Of a stretch of 64,000 bases of DNA, positions 1 to 9,365 are shown piece by piece; within the stretch, counting starts at the first letter, position 1, and each line of letters begins with the position of its first letter. The notes beneath the pieces are model-generated. The model was not told the origin of the DNA and did not search any database. It saw nothing but the letters and a program-made list of their open reading frames with translations. The DNA comes from Lachnospiraceae bacterium M18-1 (GTDB lineage Bacteria > Bacillota > Clostridia > Lachnospirales > Lachnospiraceae): contig KE159612.1 in assembly GCA_000403295.2 (NCBI GenBank), forward strand, positions 186,001 to 250,000, in the 5' to 3' direction. A program made the translations under genes and the position numbers.

Positions 1-12
1 AGGCTTGGCAGG

Positions 13-573
13 ATGCAGGAGGAGATCCGGAAAAACATGCATCAGTTTGGAAAGCAGATCCAGGCGGCAGAGACAGAAGTGGTCGAAGGGATCCAAAATG
101 TAATGCAGGATTTGAGAAAAAAAGGAGTGCAGGCTCTCGACTGTGTTTTCAGCACTGCACATGTATCCCAGGGGCTTGGAAGGGCAGAAGCCCTTCTGAC
201 ACAGGCAGTGTCAGGCCTGGAAAAAAAGATGCAAGCCGTAGACTGTATGGCAGAGGAATTCCACGCCATGAAAGGCCATGCGAAAAACATTGGAAGGGCT
301 GCGGTTGGAAAACCTGCGGAAGAGGTCACAGCAGGAAACAGGACTGCAGGGGCTATGGCAAAGATCCGGGCGGGAATGGAATATTGTAAAAAGATACTTA
401 CAGGGCTGGGACAAAAAGTACTGATGGCAAGGGCGCATGTGGAACACCTACACCAGACGGCCGAACTGCGTCCGGAACATGTGGCTTCGGTGCAGGAAAT
501 CGCAAAGGAACTCCGTGATGCCCGGGACTTTGGCCCAGTCAGGCACCCGGAACTTCTGCAGATAAGATCATGA
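13..573 (+). CDS. DUF6674-like coiled-coil protein, possibly cut by the window edge
   Basis: This is a 186-residue, mostly helical protein with no membrane segment or catalytic motif. Its pattern of amphipathic helices (residues about 1-90), a short glycine-rich linker and a second helical half resembles the C-terminal half of DUF6674-type proteins carried by integrative elements of gut Clostridia. The match is by general resemblance only. The frame is open to base 1, so the true start may lie outside the window and only the C-terminal part may be visible. It is followed by a 39-residue gene and a RadC-like gene in the same direction, which is typical mobile-element cargo. Function unknown. 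Confidence 0.5.
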   Translation: MQEEIRKNMHQFGKQIQAAETEVVEGIQNVMQDLRKKGVQALDCVFSTAHVSQGLGRAEALLTQAVSGLEKKMQAVDCMAEEFHAMKGHAKNIGRAAVGKPAEEVTAGNRTAGAMAKIRAGMEYCKKILTGLGQKVLMARAHVEHLHQTAELRPEHVASVQEIAKELRDARDFGPVRHPELLQIRS

Positions 574-598
574 TGGAAAAAGAAGGAGGAAGTAAAGT

Positions 599-718
599 AT
601 GGATCCGGAAAAAGAAATCTGTATGACTGCGGACCAGTTGGAGATGCTGCTGGAATATCTACCGGATGATGTAATGCTGGAAATTTCATGGGAGAGAATG
701 GATGGAAAAGAAATATGA
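599..718 (+). CDS. small 39-residue acidic protein
   Basis: An ATG at 599 sits 6-8 bases after AGGAGG (about 584-590) and opens a 39-codon frame ending in TGA at 718. The product is acidic (many D/E, LEYLPDD segment) and has no recognisable domain. Its end overlaps the start of the RadC-like gene by 17 bases, which suggests translational coupling. Small acidic genes of this kind are common in conjugative-element cargo, but I cannot assign a function. Confidence 0.4.
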   Translation: MDPEKEICMTADQLEMLLEYLPDDVMLEISWERMDGKEI

Positions 719-1228
719 ATTGAAAATGGTCAGCGTCCGGCTTGTGAATGACCCGCCGTTGTGGGGCAGCAAAAAAGTGGAAACGCCAAAAGACGCTGCG
801 GAAGTGATGGCAGAGAAACTGCAGAAGTATGACAGGGAATTGTTTTGTATTCTGAACCTGCGGACAAATGGAAGTGTCATCAATGCCAATATCGTGACTA
901 TGGGAACATTGAATACGGCTCTGGTGTGTCCGCGCGAAGTGTTTAAATCATCCATCCTTTCGAACGCCGCACATATTGTGCTGCTACATAATCATCCATC
1001 CGGCGATTATACGCCAAGCATGGAGGATATGAACACAACAAAAAGACTGCAGCTCTGCGGGGATCTATCGGGATCCCTGTTGTGGACCACATCATTACGG
1101 GAACCAATGGGCAATATTTCAGTTTTAAGGAAAATGGGATCATGATAGAGATAGATAAGGTCTGGAGGGAGGTGGGAGTAGCAGAGGATAAGATTCCCTA
1201 CCGGATCAGTGAAGAACCAAAAAGATAA
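702..1228 (+). pseudogene. RadC-like JAB/JAMM-domain protein, frameshifted
   Basis: The first frame (702 to about 1067) gives a RadC/JAB fold protein with the full JAMM metal motif HNHPSGDYTPSMED (HxH, then S and D at the usual spacing). It then loses homology. The missing C-terminal end, GIPVVDHIITGTNG followed by the FSFKENG segment, continues in another frame from about 1067 to the stop at 1228. One lost base near 1067 (gatctatcggg, expected gatctaatcggg) explains this. The reconstructed product of about 175 residues matches the short mobile-element RadC proteins. As read, the +1 product ends at 1145 with an unrelated tail. The metal site is intact, but the core strand and helix after it are lost. 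A sequencing error is the main alternative. Confidence 0.82.
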
Positions 1229-1311
1229 TAAAAATAGGAAAATAAAACGATCAGGAAAATAAGGGAAAGGAGGCGGAGTTCCGGCCGGGTAAAAGATATC
1301 TTCCCTCCTTT

Positions 1312-2208
1312 TTGCGGTTGGATTTAGAGAGGAAAGCAATAGAACGGATCAGAAATGCCAGTGAGATGGCACTTTTACATTACGGGAAGCCGCTGGTTGT
1401 TATGGACAGCGGAGGAAAGGACAGTGCGGTATGCCGGGAGATCGTAAGGCGTTCGGGCGTACCCCATGAGATCAGGCACAGCCTGACTACGGCGGACGCA
1501 CCGCAGACGGTTTACTATATAAGGGGACAGTTTAAACAGGCAGAAGAAACCGGCATCCGATGTGAAGTGTTTTTTCCATACTACAAGGGGCAGCGTACCA
1601 CCATGTGGCGTTTGATCCCTGCAAAGAAGATCCCGCCGACCCGGATCGCCCGCTACTGCTGTGAAGTCCTGAAAGAAGGAAACGGGAATGGCAGGTTTAT
1701 CGTGACCGGGGTACGGTGGGCGGAAAGCTATAAGAGGAAGCAGCGGGGAATCTATGAATCGTTTGCAAAGACAAAGAAGAATAAGATCATCCTGAATAAT
1801 GACAATGATGACCGGAGGATGCTGTTTGAATCCTGCAGGCTTAAGAGCAAACATGTCTGCAATCCCATCATAGACTGGACGGACCGGGACGTATGGGAAT
1901 ATATCCGGGCGGAAAAGATCCCGGTCAACCCATTGTACGATATGGGGTTCTTACGTGTGGGATGTATCGGGTGCACCATGGCCGGGAAACAGAGGTACCG
2001 GGAGTTTGCGCTGTTCCCCACATATAAAAGGGCCTATATCCGGGCCTTCGAACAAATGCTGCTGATACGGAGGCAGGAGGGAAAAGATGACAGCCCCGGA
2101 AGATGGAAAGACGCGCAGGGCGTATTCCACTGGTGGATGGAAGAGGACCCGATGCCCGGACAGTATGAGCTGCTGTGGGATGAGGAAACGGAGGAACTGT
2201 ATTACTGA
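1312..2208 (+). CDS. PP-loop phosphoadenosine-phosphosulfate-reductase-like enzyme
   Basis: This 298-residue adenine-nucleotide alpha-hydrolase fold protein carries the PP-loop SGGKDSAV at residues about 33-40 and the family segment NPIIDWTDRDVWEYI near residue 185. Paired cysteines (RYCCEVLKE near 120, GCIGCTM near 219) are arranged like those binding an iron-sulfur cluster in PAPS reductases and DndC. Mobile-element members of this group are usually not assimilatory reductases, and the substrate is unknown. A role in DNA or nucleotide modification is possible, but no dnd partners are present. The start is uncertain: the frame opens with TTG codons at 1312 and 1318, while the good AGGAGG lies about 40 bases upstream and the first ATG is at 1363. 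Confidence 0.83.
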   Translation: MRLDLERKAIERIRNASEMALLHYGKPLVVMDSGGKDSAVCREIVRRSGVPHEIRHSLTTADAPQTVYYIRGQFKQAEETGIRCEVFFPYYKGQRTTMWRLIPAKKIPPTRIARYCCEVLKEGNGNGRFIVTGVRWAESYKRKQRGIYESFAKTKKNKIILNNDNDDRRMLFESCRLKSKHVCNPIIDWTDRDVWEYIRAEKIPVNPLYDMGFLRVGCIGCTMAGKQRYREFALFPTYKRAYIRAFEQMLLIRRQEGKDDSPGRWKDAQGVFHWWMEEDPMPGQYELLWDEETEELYY

Positions 2209-2280
2209 AATGCGGCGGCTCCTGCGCATGTGGGTGAAAGGAAACAGAAGCATGGTATGAAATGGAAGAGGGAGGTGGTA

Positions 2281-2364
2281 ATGATCAGGGAAAGATATAA
2301 AATATCCTATGGATTACAGTATTGTGCGGCAGATTTATCTGGCGCGCAGTATATCAACAAGTAA
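2281..2364 (+). CDS. possible 27-residue small protein
   Basis: ATG 2281 follows a GGGAGG about 6 bases upstream and opens a 27-codon frame (MIRERYKISYG...). No domain is visible. The rest of 2209-2491 holds no other convincing gene. It ends in an A+T-rich stretch that leads to the ribosome binding site of the next gene. Confidence 0.2.
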   Translation: MIRERYKISYGLQYCAADLSGAQYINK

Positions 2365-2491
2365 GCTGCCAGAGAGTGTGGCTTATAGGGATAACTTTGG
2401 CTCAAAAAAATAATATCCACAGACTTTTCAGCCAATGTGGATAACTTATCAATTGTAAAAAGGCAAAAGGTTAAAAATTGGAGGTAAAAGT

Positions 2492-2947
2492 ATGAGAAGA
2501 TGTGAAAAATGTGGTAGGAATGTGGAAAATGAAGAGAAATTCTGTCCGGTTTGTGGAACTGGATTAAAGGCGGATACTAAACGGACTTGTCAAAAGAGAC
2601 GGACATCCTCACCGTTCCAGAATGAGGATATCCAGGAAAATAAGATCATGGCTGTACTTGCGTATTTTGGTTTTCTTGTTTTCATTCCGCTGTTTGCGGC
2701 AAAGAAGTCCAGATTTGCGAGGTATCATGTGAAGCAGGGGCTGGTCCTGCTGGCTGCGGAGCTTTTGTTTGCTGTCTGTTACTGTATACTGAGTTTTGCC
2801 GTGCTGTCTATTTCCTGGCAGCTGTATTATGTGGTCAGGATTGCAGGAATGGTACGTTATTTCTTTCCAGTGCTGGCTGTGATTGGCATTTTGAATGCGT
2901 TGAATGGAAAAGCAAAGAAGCTGCCGGTGATTGGAGGGATTCTGTAG
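2492..2947 (+). CDS. zinc-ribbon membrane protein, DUF4870/Tic20-like
   Basis: This 151-residue protein has an N-terminal zinc ribbon (CEKCGRNVENEEKFCPVCG, residues 4-22, four cysteines) and a basic linker. Three hydrophobic segments follow (about 53-70, 85-110, 118-135), in the pattern of small DUF4870/Tic20-like proteins, including the AKKSRFARYHVKQGL loop. The start is set by GGAGG 8-10 bases upstream. It is the first of a series of zinc-ribbon membrane proteins here and lies just upstream of the DNA invertase. Function unknown. Confidence 0.82.
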   Translation: MRRCEKCGRNVENEEKFCPVCGTGLKADTKRTCQKRRTSSPFQNEDIQENKIMAVLAYFGFLVFIPLFAAKKSRFARYHVKQGLVLLAAELLFAVCYCILSFAVLSISWQLYYVVRIAGMVRYFFPVLAVIGILNALNGKAKKLPVIGGIL

Positions 2948-3129
2948 AAACGGAGTCCGGGCAGGCTGTGTTTTTCTGCCGGAAACGAAGGGACATATGG
3001 CACATTCAAAAATATTCAGTCTTTATATCTGTGTGGCTGCAATCCAGCATACCACTTGTATAAAATTACAGGCAGGCCAACGGATCAGCAGCCGTACAGG
3101 TATAATATTTTCATTCCCGCTTGTCCTGA

Positions 3130-3807
<678 letters not shown>

Positions 3808-3830
3808 AAGATAAATTGTCGCATAATTTG

Positions 3831-3970
3831 TAAATGTCTACTTTTGCAAAACTTGTCGATTTTTGTTTTCATGGGATATTTTACCACTTAATACGCATCT
3901 TTGCAATAAAATTGTACACAATGTTGTATAAACGCTGCATAAACTATAAGTTTGCAAAAGTAGACTTTTA
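3831..3970. repeat. 140-bp invertible DNA segment bounded by 20-bp inverted repeats
   Basis: The left repeat TAAATGTCTACTTTTGCAAA (3831-3850) and the reverse complement of 3951-3970 agree at 19 of 20 bases and enclose 100 bp. Each repeat is centred on TTTGCAAA and is itself nearly symmetrical, as expected for a site bound by a recombinase dimer. The segment lies between the serine recombinase and the first gene of the secretion block and contains a promoter. Together this is the layout of an invertible phase switch. That inversion actually occurs is inference. Confidence 0.75.
3878..3906 (-). promoter_or_regulatory. promoter inside the invertible segment, facing left as assembled
   Basis: On the minus strand, TTGCAA (3901-3906) and TAAAAT (3878-3883) are separated by 17 bases, a good sigma-A promoter. 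As drawn it fires back toward the recombinase. Flipping 3831-3970 would aim it at the gene starting at 4105, giving a leader of about 175 bases. On the plus strand the only candidates are weak (TTGCAA with TGTATA at 18 bases), so the assembled state is probably OFF for the downstream operon. Confidence 0.6.
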
Positions 3971-4104
3971 TAGTATTGAAAATGATTCGGCTTAAAATTT
4001 ATAAAAAGGGACAGTGTAAAATGCCTGTGAAACAAGTATCTGACAGACAGTAAGGATGAGGATTAAATGTAGTTATTAGTTACAAGGAAGGAATGTGATT
4101 CAGG

Positions 4105-5775
4105 ATGTATTGTACAAAGTGCGGAAAGCAGATTGATGACACGGCACGGTTTTGTAAATTCTGTGGTGCCGCTGTTGATGGGAACCATGGAGAAAGCCGG
4201 GACACTGCAGCTACGTCAACAACAGAGGGTACATCGGCATACCGGCAGGAAAGCTTTTATACTTCCGGTACTGCAAAGAGCGCTTCCAATCAGCCAAAGA
4301 CAACGGGGGGCAGTCTGCCCGTGTTCATACTTGCCGGATTATTCCTTTTGGCACTGGTAATGATATTCTTGGATCTGCCGCAGGACAGGCAGGAAGACCC
4401 GGTCTTTGTCAGCTGGGAGGAAGCCGGTTTGAATGACCATGTGATGGACTGGCAGGATGAGGCGCTGGAAGCCGCTATGCAAAATATCACCATGATAGAT
4501 GGAGACATCATGCTGAGCGACGTGTGGGAATTGACAGTGCTGAACCTGAGTCCTTATATGGATACATATTCAGAATGGAATGTAACGATCAAAAATATCA
4601 GTGCGTTGAGTGAACTGACAAATTTGACAACCTTATATCTGGGAGGGAATGAGATTGATGATATCAGTGCGCTGCGGAATCTGACAAACCTGACATTTCT
4701 GGATCTCAGTGAAAATGAGATCTGGGATATCAGCCCACTGCGTGACCTTACAAATCTGACCACATTGTATTTGGGGGCAAATCTGATAACCAATGTATCT
4801 GAATTAAGCGGCCTAACGAATTTGACCATATTGTATCTGAATGATAACCAGATCAGCGACATCAGCAGTCTGGGAGGTTATTTTCGCTTCAGCGACAGAA
4901 CACGGCTGGAAAGACTATTTATCAAAATTCCGTTTATAAGGCAGATGCAGGGGCTGATCCATCTCACAGACCTGGATCTGTCATACAATACAGTCAGCGA
5001 TGTCAGCGCATTAGGCAAACTGACAAATTTAACATTCCTGCGTCTGGGGTATAATGAAATCTGCGATATCACGCCATTAGGGAAATTAACAAGATTGACC
5101 GTTCTTATACTGAACGACAACCAGATCACAGATATCAGTGTGCTGCAGAATCTTACCAACCTGATCAGTTTGTATCTGGTCGGCAACCCATTAGACGGCG
5201 GTACAGATATATTATATGAACTGCCTATGCTGACGGGACTGTATCTTACGGAAGATGATCTGACAGAAGCACAGATGGCTGAGATGCAGGGAAACAGCTT
5301 CTATGGAACCGGTACATGGACACAGGATTCACAAGACATGTGGGGGGAAGAAACAGAGCAAGAGTTGGGAGAGGAACAAGATCAGGAAGAGGGGCGGGAA
5401 CAGAAAACGAAACAGGAAAAGAAACCTGTACAGGAGAAAAGTTCCAAAGAAACGGATAAAAACAAAGATGGCCGTTTAAACGGCGATTATGTGATCGCTG
5501 ACAGCAACAGCCGTTATCTTACAAGCAGCGAACTACAGAAAATGAGCCTGAAAGAAATCAATTACGCAAAAAATGAGATTTATGCAAGGCGGGGAAGAAA
5601 ATTTCAGTCAAAAGAACTACAGAATTATTTTAACAGCAAATCCTGGTATAAAGGAACCATCGAGCCGGATGCCTTCCAGTGGGATACATTCAATGATTAT
5701 GAAAAGGCAAATGCAGAATTGCTGTCAAAAACAGAATTTGAGAGGGATCCCAAAGGATATCTTTTGGATCAGTAG
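4105..5775 (+). CDS. zinc-ribbon, membrane-anchored leucine-rich-repeat protein with YARHG domain
   Basis: This 556-residue protein is built in four parts. A zinc ribbon comes first (CTKCGKQIDDTARFCKFCG), then a single membrane helix at about 72-92. An internalin-like leucine-rich-repeat array (LTNLTTLYLGGNEIDDIS type, about 135-385) and a charged E/Q/K linker follow. The end is a YARHG domain (about 470-535, with INYAKNEIYARRGRKF). The N-terminus should be cytoplasmic and the repeats outside. It is the first gene after the invertible promoter and is followed at 11 bases by the amidase gene. Leucine-rich and YARHG domains are surface modules, so a binding or wall-contact role is inferred; no ligand can be named. 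Confidence 0.88.
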   Translation: MYCTKCGKQIDDTARFCKFCGAAVDGNHGESRDTAATSTTEGTSAYRQESFYTSGTAKSASNQPKTTGGSLPVFILAGLFLLALVMIFLDLPQDRQEDPVFVSWEEAGLNDHVMDWQDEALEAAMQNITMIDGDIMLSDVWELTVLNLSPYMDTYSEWNVTIKNISALSELTNLTTLYLGGNEIDDISALRNLTNLTFLDLSENEIWDISPLRDLTNLTTLYLGANLITNVSELSGLTNLTILYLNDNQISDISSLGGYFRFSDRTRLERLFIKIPFIRQMQGLIHLTDLDLSYNTVSDVSALGKLTNLTFLRLGYNEICDITPLGKLTRLTVLILNDNQITDISVLQNLTNLISLYLVGNPLDGGTDILYELPMLTGLYLTEDDLTEAQMAEMQGNSFYGTGTWTQDSQDMWGEETEQELGEEQDQEEGREQKTKQEKKPVQEKSSKETDKNKDGRLNGDYVIADSNSRYLTSSELQKMSLKEINYAKNEIYARRGRKFQSKELQNYFNSKSWYKGTIEPDAFQWDTFNDYEKANAELLSKTEFERDPKGYLLDQ

Positions 5776-5786
5776 AGTGTAAACCA

Positions 5787-7490
5787 ATGAAGAAAAAACG
5801 TAGATGTAAGAGAAATCCGGGGCGCTGGCGGCTGTTGCTGCTGATTTTGCCTGCGGCGGTTCTTGCGGCAATAACCTGGGGATATTTTTCAGGAGAAGAT
5901 TCGGAACTCCCCGATCAAAAGATTACTGATCGGCAGAAAACAAAAAGCAATCCCGGAAGCCAAACGGATACTCTGGAACGGGAAGGAGTCGTACAGGAGC
6001 CGATTCCAGATGAAACGGAAATGATAGAGGAACATCAGATCAGAGGAATCGTGGCGATTGATCCGGGACACCAGGGAAGCTGGGTGGATATGTCAGAATC
6101 CGAACCAAACGCGCCGGGTTCTGACATCATGAAAATGAAAGCGACAACAGGAACCCAGGGAAGATTTACAGGAATCAATGAATATGAATTGAACTTAGAC
6201 ATTTCCCTGATGCTCGCCCAGGAACTGGAGAAACGTGGATATCAGACGGTGCTGACGAGAACGGATAACGATACTGCAATCAGCAATGCAGAAAGAGCTG
6301 TTTTGGCAAATGAATCCGGGGCGGATTTCATGATCCGGATCCATGCGAACGGATCTGAGGACGCAGGTGTGAATGGAGCGCTTGCCATGGCACCGGGAGC
6401 AGATAATCCGTATGTTGGGAATTTGTCAGACTTGTCTACAGAGCTTGCCAGGGACATATTGGATGCCTATTGCAATGCAACCGGAATGGTAAATCAGGGA
6501 GTACTCAGCGAAAATACCATGACCGGAATCAATTGGAGCCAGATTCCGGTCATGATTTTGGAAATGGGATTTATGACCAATGAGTTGGATGATACCAGAA
6601 TGGCAGATGCCACATTCCGGGAGCAGATGGTAAGAGGGATTGCGGACGGAGTTGATATTTATTATACGAAGCATCCGTCTTCTGTTGCGGAAATGACAGG
6701 TGAATCGTCACCGGAGCTGGATTCGTTGGCAGGGACAATCAGGGATCAGTATCTGGACGCAAGGAAGGGTATGGGCGAAAAGTGGGCTGTGAAGATTCAG
6801 GATCTGACCTATGGAAAAAGTACGGGGATTAACAGTGACACTCAAATGCATGCTGCCAGCGTAATAAAGCTTTTTATCATGGCGACGGTATATGACCGGG
6901 TGTATGATCCGCCTTCTGCCGATTCCGGCATATATTTTCCAGAGGCTTATGAAGGAGAACTGGAAGAACTGGTCGGCAGTATGATCATGGTGAGTGACAA
7001 CGAATCCGCAAACACAATCGTAGAAAGACTGGGCGGAGGCAGCTTTGAAAACGGAATGGCGGTTGTCAATGCATATTGTAAAGAAAACGGTTATTCACAG
7101 ACCTCCATGGGAAGGAGATTCCTGGGAAGCAATGCAAATGGAGATAATTATACATCTGCAAATGACTGTACATCGCTTGTAAGTGCGATTTATGAGGGCA
7201 CATGCGTCAATGCGGAAGTCTCGGCAAAAATGTTGGAATATATGAAGAACCAGACAAGACTGAATAAGATTCCGGCGGGTATCGCGTCTACCGAAGTTGT
7301 GACGGCGAATAAGACCGGAGAATTAAGCGATGGGCAGCTTGGATTTGTGGAGAATGATGTCTGTATCGTGTGGGGGGCGGGAAGGGATTATATCCTCTGT
7401 ATATTCAGTGATGAACTAAATGGCGGGAATTCCGCAGCCATTGAGGCGATTTCCGGGATATCGGGAATCGTCTATGAGACGTTAAAATAA
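5787..7490 (+). CDS. membrane-anchored N-acetylmuramoyl-L-alanine amidase fused to a class A beta-lactamase-like domain
   Basis: This 567-residue protein has a basic N-terminus and one membrane helix (about 12-32). The amidase_3 domain (about 85-290) keeps the zinc ligands and catalytic glutamate (DPGHQG, NEYELNLD, RIHANGS, ILEMGFMTN). A serine beta-lactamase/transpeptidase-like domain (about 310-567) keeps SVIK (near 358), SDN (near 402) and KTG (near 507). The first domain should cut the amide bond between muramic acid and the stem peptide. The second could hydrolyse stem peptides or beta-lactams; all three motifs are intact, so it is probably active. It sits 11 bases after the LRR gene and 22 before the next zinc-ribbon gene. 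A likely job is local wall remodelling for this surface/secretion operon. Confidence 0.88.
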   Translation: MKKKRRCKRNPGRWRLLLLILPAAVLAAITWGYFSGEDSELPDQKITDRQKTKSNPGSQTDTLEREGVVQEPIPDETEMIEEHQIRGIVAIDPGHQGSWVDMSESEPNAPGSDIMKMKATTGTQGRFTGINEYELNLDISLMLAQELEKRGYQTVLTRTDNDTAISNAERAVLANESGADFMIRIHANGSEDAGVNGALAMAPGADNPYVGNLSDLSTELARDILDAYCNATGMVNQGVLSENTMTGINWSQIPVMILEMGFMTNELDDTRMADATFREQMVRGIADGVDIYYTKHPSSVAEMTGESSPELDSLAGTIRDQYLDARKGMGEKWAVKIQDLTYGKSTGINSDTQMHAASVIKLFIMATVYDRVYDPPSADSGIYFPEAYEGELEELVGSMIMVSDNESANTIVERLGGGSFENGMAVVNAYCKENGYSQTSMGRRFLGSNANGDNYTSANDCTSLVSAIYEGTCVNAEVSAKMLEYMKNQTRLNKIPAGIASTEVVTANKTGELSDGQLGFVENDVCIVWGAGRDYILCIFSDELNGGNSAAIEAISGISGIVYETLK

Positions 7491-7512
7491 AAAATACAGG
7501 AGGAGAGAGAAA

Positions 7513-8028
7513 ATGTATTGTATGAAATGTGGGAAGCAAATAGAAGATACGGCAAAATTTTGTAATTATTGCGGTTCCGCAATCAAAAACGGAAACCAAG
7601 ATGACCAAAATCTGTCAAGGAAATGTGAGAATACGGTACACCGTCCGGTGGACAGCAACCCACAGGGAAAAATTGCAATGTTTGTTATCGTTGGCTTACT
7701 TGCCTGCATAATAATTGGGTGCATTTTCCAAAACTTGGGTCCAGGCAGCGAAAAAAAATTTGCCATAGAAGGTTCTTGGAAAAGTGTTGGGGATTATGGA
7801 TTCGGACAGGCACAGCCAGGGGCGATTGTGGTATTTGACGGGACAAACTGTAACTTTTTCAGCCCGAATGATACTTATGCTTTTTATAAGGAAAACGTAG
7901 AATGGAGGCTGGATTGTACCAGCATGTTGTTATCAGATACTATGAGTTTCAGAGTGGAGGTTATAGATTATGATAATATTGATATATACAGCGACTCTTA
8001 TGTTACAAAACTAAAACGTGTAAATTAG
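7513..8028 (+). CDS. zinc-ribbon membrane protein with small outer domain
   Basis: The 171-residue product has an N-terminal zinc ribbon (CMKCGKQIEDTAKFCNYCG), one membrane helix (about 56-74) and an outer domain of about 95 residues. This last part looks all-beta (SWKSVGDYGFG, IVVFDGTNCNFFS), similar in style to small lipocalin-like domains that follow zinc ribbons in Firmicutes. AGGAGGAGAGAG just upstream of ATG 7513 supports the start. Its first 20 residues are nearly the same as those of the 4105 product, so the modules share ancestry. Confidence 0.8.
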   Translation: MYCMKCGKQIEDTAKFCNYCGSAIKNGNQDDQNLSRKCENTVHRPVDSNPQGKIAMFVIVGLLACIIIGCIFQNLGPGSEKKFAIEGSWKSVGDYGFGQAQPGAIVVFDGTNCNFFSPNDTYAFYKENVEWRLDCTSMLLSDTMSFRVEVIDYDNIDIYSDSYVTKLKRVN

Positions 8029-8039
8029 GGTGACAATTT

Positions 8040-8072
8040 AGCACAGCGGACCTCAGACCTGTTTGCTGTGCT
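8040..8072 (+). terminator. weak hairpin after the 7513 gene
   Basis: AGCACAGC (8040-8047) pairs with GCTGTGCT (8065-8072) across a 17-base loop. No T run follows, so it may attenuate or protect RNA ends rather than terminate transcription. Confidence 0.35.
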
Positions 8073-8086
8073 GAATGATTAAATAA

Positions 8087-8114
8087 TTGGAACCATTAGT
8101 ATAAAAGGTATATA
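8087..8114 (+). promoter_or_regulatory. possible internal promoter
   Basis: TTGGAA (8087-8092), a 16-base spacer and TATATA (8109-8114) precede the 8187 gene, in the largest gap of the upstream part of the block. Both boxes are imperfect. It could allow separate expression of the genes from 8187 onward. Confidence 0.3.
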
Positions 8115-8186
8115 AGAGGAATCTGGGATGCATGAAAGTGTCAAAATGCTTTTGATGTTTTCATTAATGAGATGGAGGGATTGAAA

Positions 8187-9248
8187 ATGTACTGTTCGTC
8201 ATGCGGAAATAAATTACCAGAGGACGCACGTTTTTGCGAAAAATGCGGAACGCCTGTCCATATAGGGGCAGAAAATCAACATCCGGTAAACAATAAGGTT
8301 CCAAATACATCCGCGGGAAATCCAAAGGCCGGGAATCAGGGAAGGGAATGGGCGGAAACCGGGACGGCAGCATTTCAGGAATTTTCTGAAAAGGTAAATA
8401 CCGCTGCGGATAAGCTGGGATTGGATGAATGGCAAAAAATCACGTGCATGGTAGCGGCCTGTTCCGCTCTGCTTTTCGTAATCTGTATTACAGGCACTCT
8501 TTCCAGCTGGATGGCTGTCCTTTCGGGAATCCTGCTGTTGATATTCTGTATGGGAAAGAAAGCTTCCGACTCCAAAGAACTGGTACTTGCGATGTCGGTG
8601 TTTATTATAAGATACATGATTGTAGATATCCGGTTACTGTTCGGAGAGAATATTTATTACAGCGCAGATTCCATTGTAATGCGGATCATCGTATATGCTA
8701 TGGTCGTCATTTACTGGCTTGCGGTTACCGGACAGTTACATCAAAAAGATTCGGGTATGACAGGGGTTCTTGTGTTATCTGCTGTGACAGCGGCCCATTC
8801 GGCAGTGAATATATTTTTTTCATTCCGGTATGGATTCAGGAGCGTACTGTTTTCTTTAGGAATGGCAGGATTTTTTGCGTGCTATGTCATTCTGATCGGT
8901 ATGGATTGGAAAACAGCAGATTACATAAATTCTGTTTTAGGTAAAAAAGTACTTGCTTCCCCGCAGCCAAAGGCATCGGCAGAACCTGTATCAGAAGCGC
9001 CGCAGCCAAAGGCGATGGAGGAATCTATATCGGAAGCACTTCAGCCAGAGGTGCCAGCAAAACCTGTATTGGAAACATCCACATCAGGGGTTCAGGTAAA
9101 CTTGGCGCAGGGAACGGTATCGGTACAGGAAACACAAGAGAATCCAGTACCCCAACAACAGGTACGCTTCTGCCTTTCCTGTGGAAACCGCCTGCCTTCG
9201 GATGCTGTCTTCTGTGAGCATTGTGGCACAAAGATAGAAAGACAATGA
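8187..9248 (+). CDS. multi-pass membrane protein with zinc ribbons at both ends
   Basis: This 353-residue protein has a zinc ribbon at the N-terminus (CSSCGNKLPEDARFCEKCG) and another at the C-terminus (CLSCGNRLPSDAVFCEHCG). Between them lie about six hydrophobic segments (residues about 85-255) and a proline/alanine-rich linker with imperfect repeats of the PQPKA..EPVSEA type (about 260-310). Both termini should be cytoplasmic, so the four-cysteine modules could clamp one partner or two copies. ATG 8187 is preferred over the ATG 15 bases upstream because GGAGGG lies at the right distance. Function unknown. Confidence 0.82.
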   Translation: MYCSSCGNKLPEDARFCEKCGTPVHIGAENQHPVNNKVPNTSAGNPKAGNQGREWAETGTAAFQEFSEKVNTAADKLGLDEWQKITCMVAACSALLFVICITGTLSSWMAVLSGILLLIFCMGKKASDSKELVLAMSVFIIRYMIVDIRLLFGENIYYSADSIVMRIIVYAMVVIYWLAVTGQLHQKDSGMTGVLVLSAVTAAHSAVNIFFSFRYGFRSVLFSLGMAGFFACYVILIGMDWKTADYINSVLGKKVLASPQPKASAEPVSEAPQPKAMEESISEALQPEVPAKPVLETSTSGVQVNLAQGTVSVQETQENPVPQQQVRFCLSCGNRLPSDAVFCEHCGTKIERQ

Positions 9249-9276
9249 ATATTATTAATATCATGGAGTAGAAAAT

Positions 9277-9351
9277 TTGTGTAATGCGGAGCGTTTTTGT
9301 AAATATTGTGGTGCGTTAATAAGATCATGCTGTTACGATACGAAGGAATAA
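9277..9351 (+). pseudogene. remnant of a zinc-ribbon gene
   Basis: This frame encodes LCNAERFCKYCGALIRSCC and a few more residues before a stop. It closely matches the second half of the neighbouring zinc ribbons (ARFCKFCGAA, AKFCNYCGSA). There is no first cysteine pair with a proper start codon, and the frame ends at once. It looks like the decayed end of another zinc-ribbon gene, which suggests that this family expands and contracts by local duplication. Confidence 0.42.
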
Positions 9352-9365
9352 GGGAGGAATCGGGA

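Noticed and set aside
3925..3930. Plus-strand promoter in the invertible segment (TTGCAA-N18-TGTATA)
   Set aside because: The -10 box matches only half of the consensus; the minus-strand pair is clearly better.
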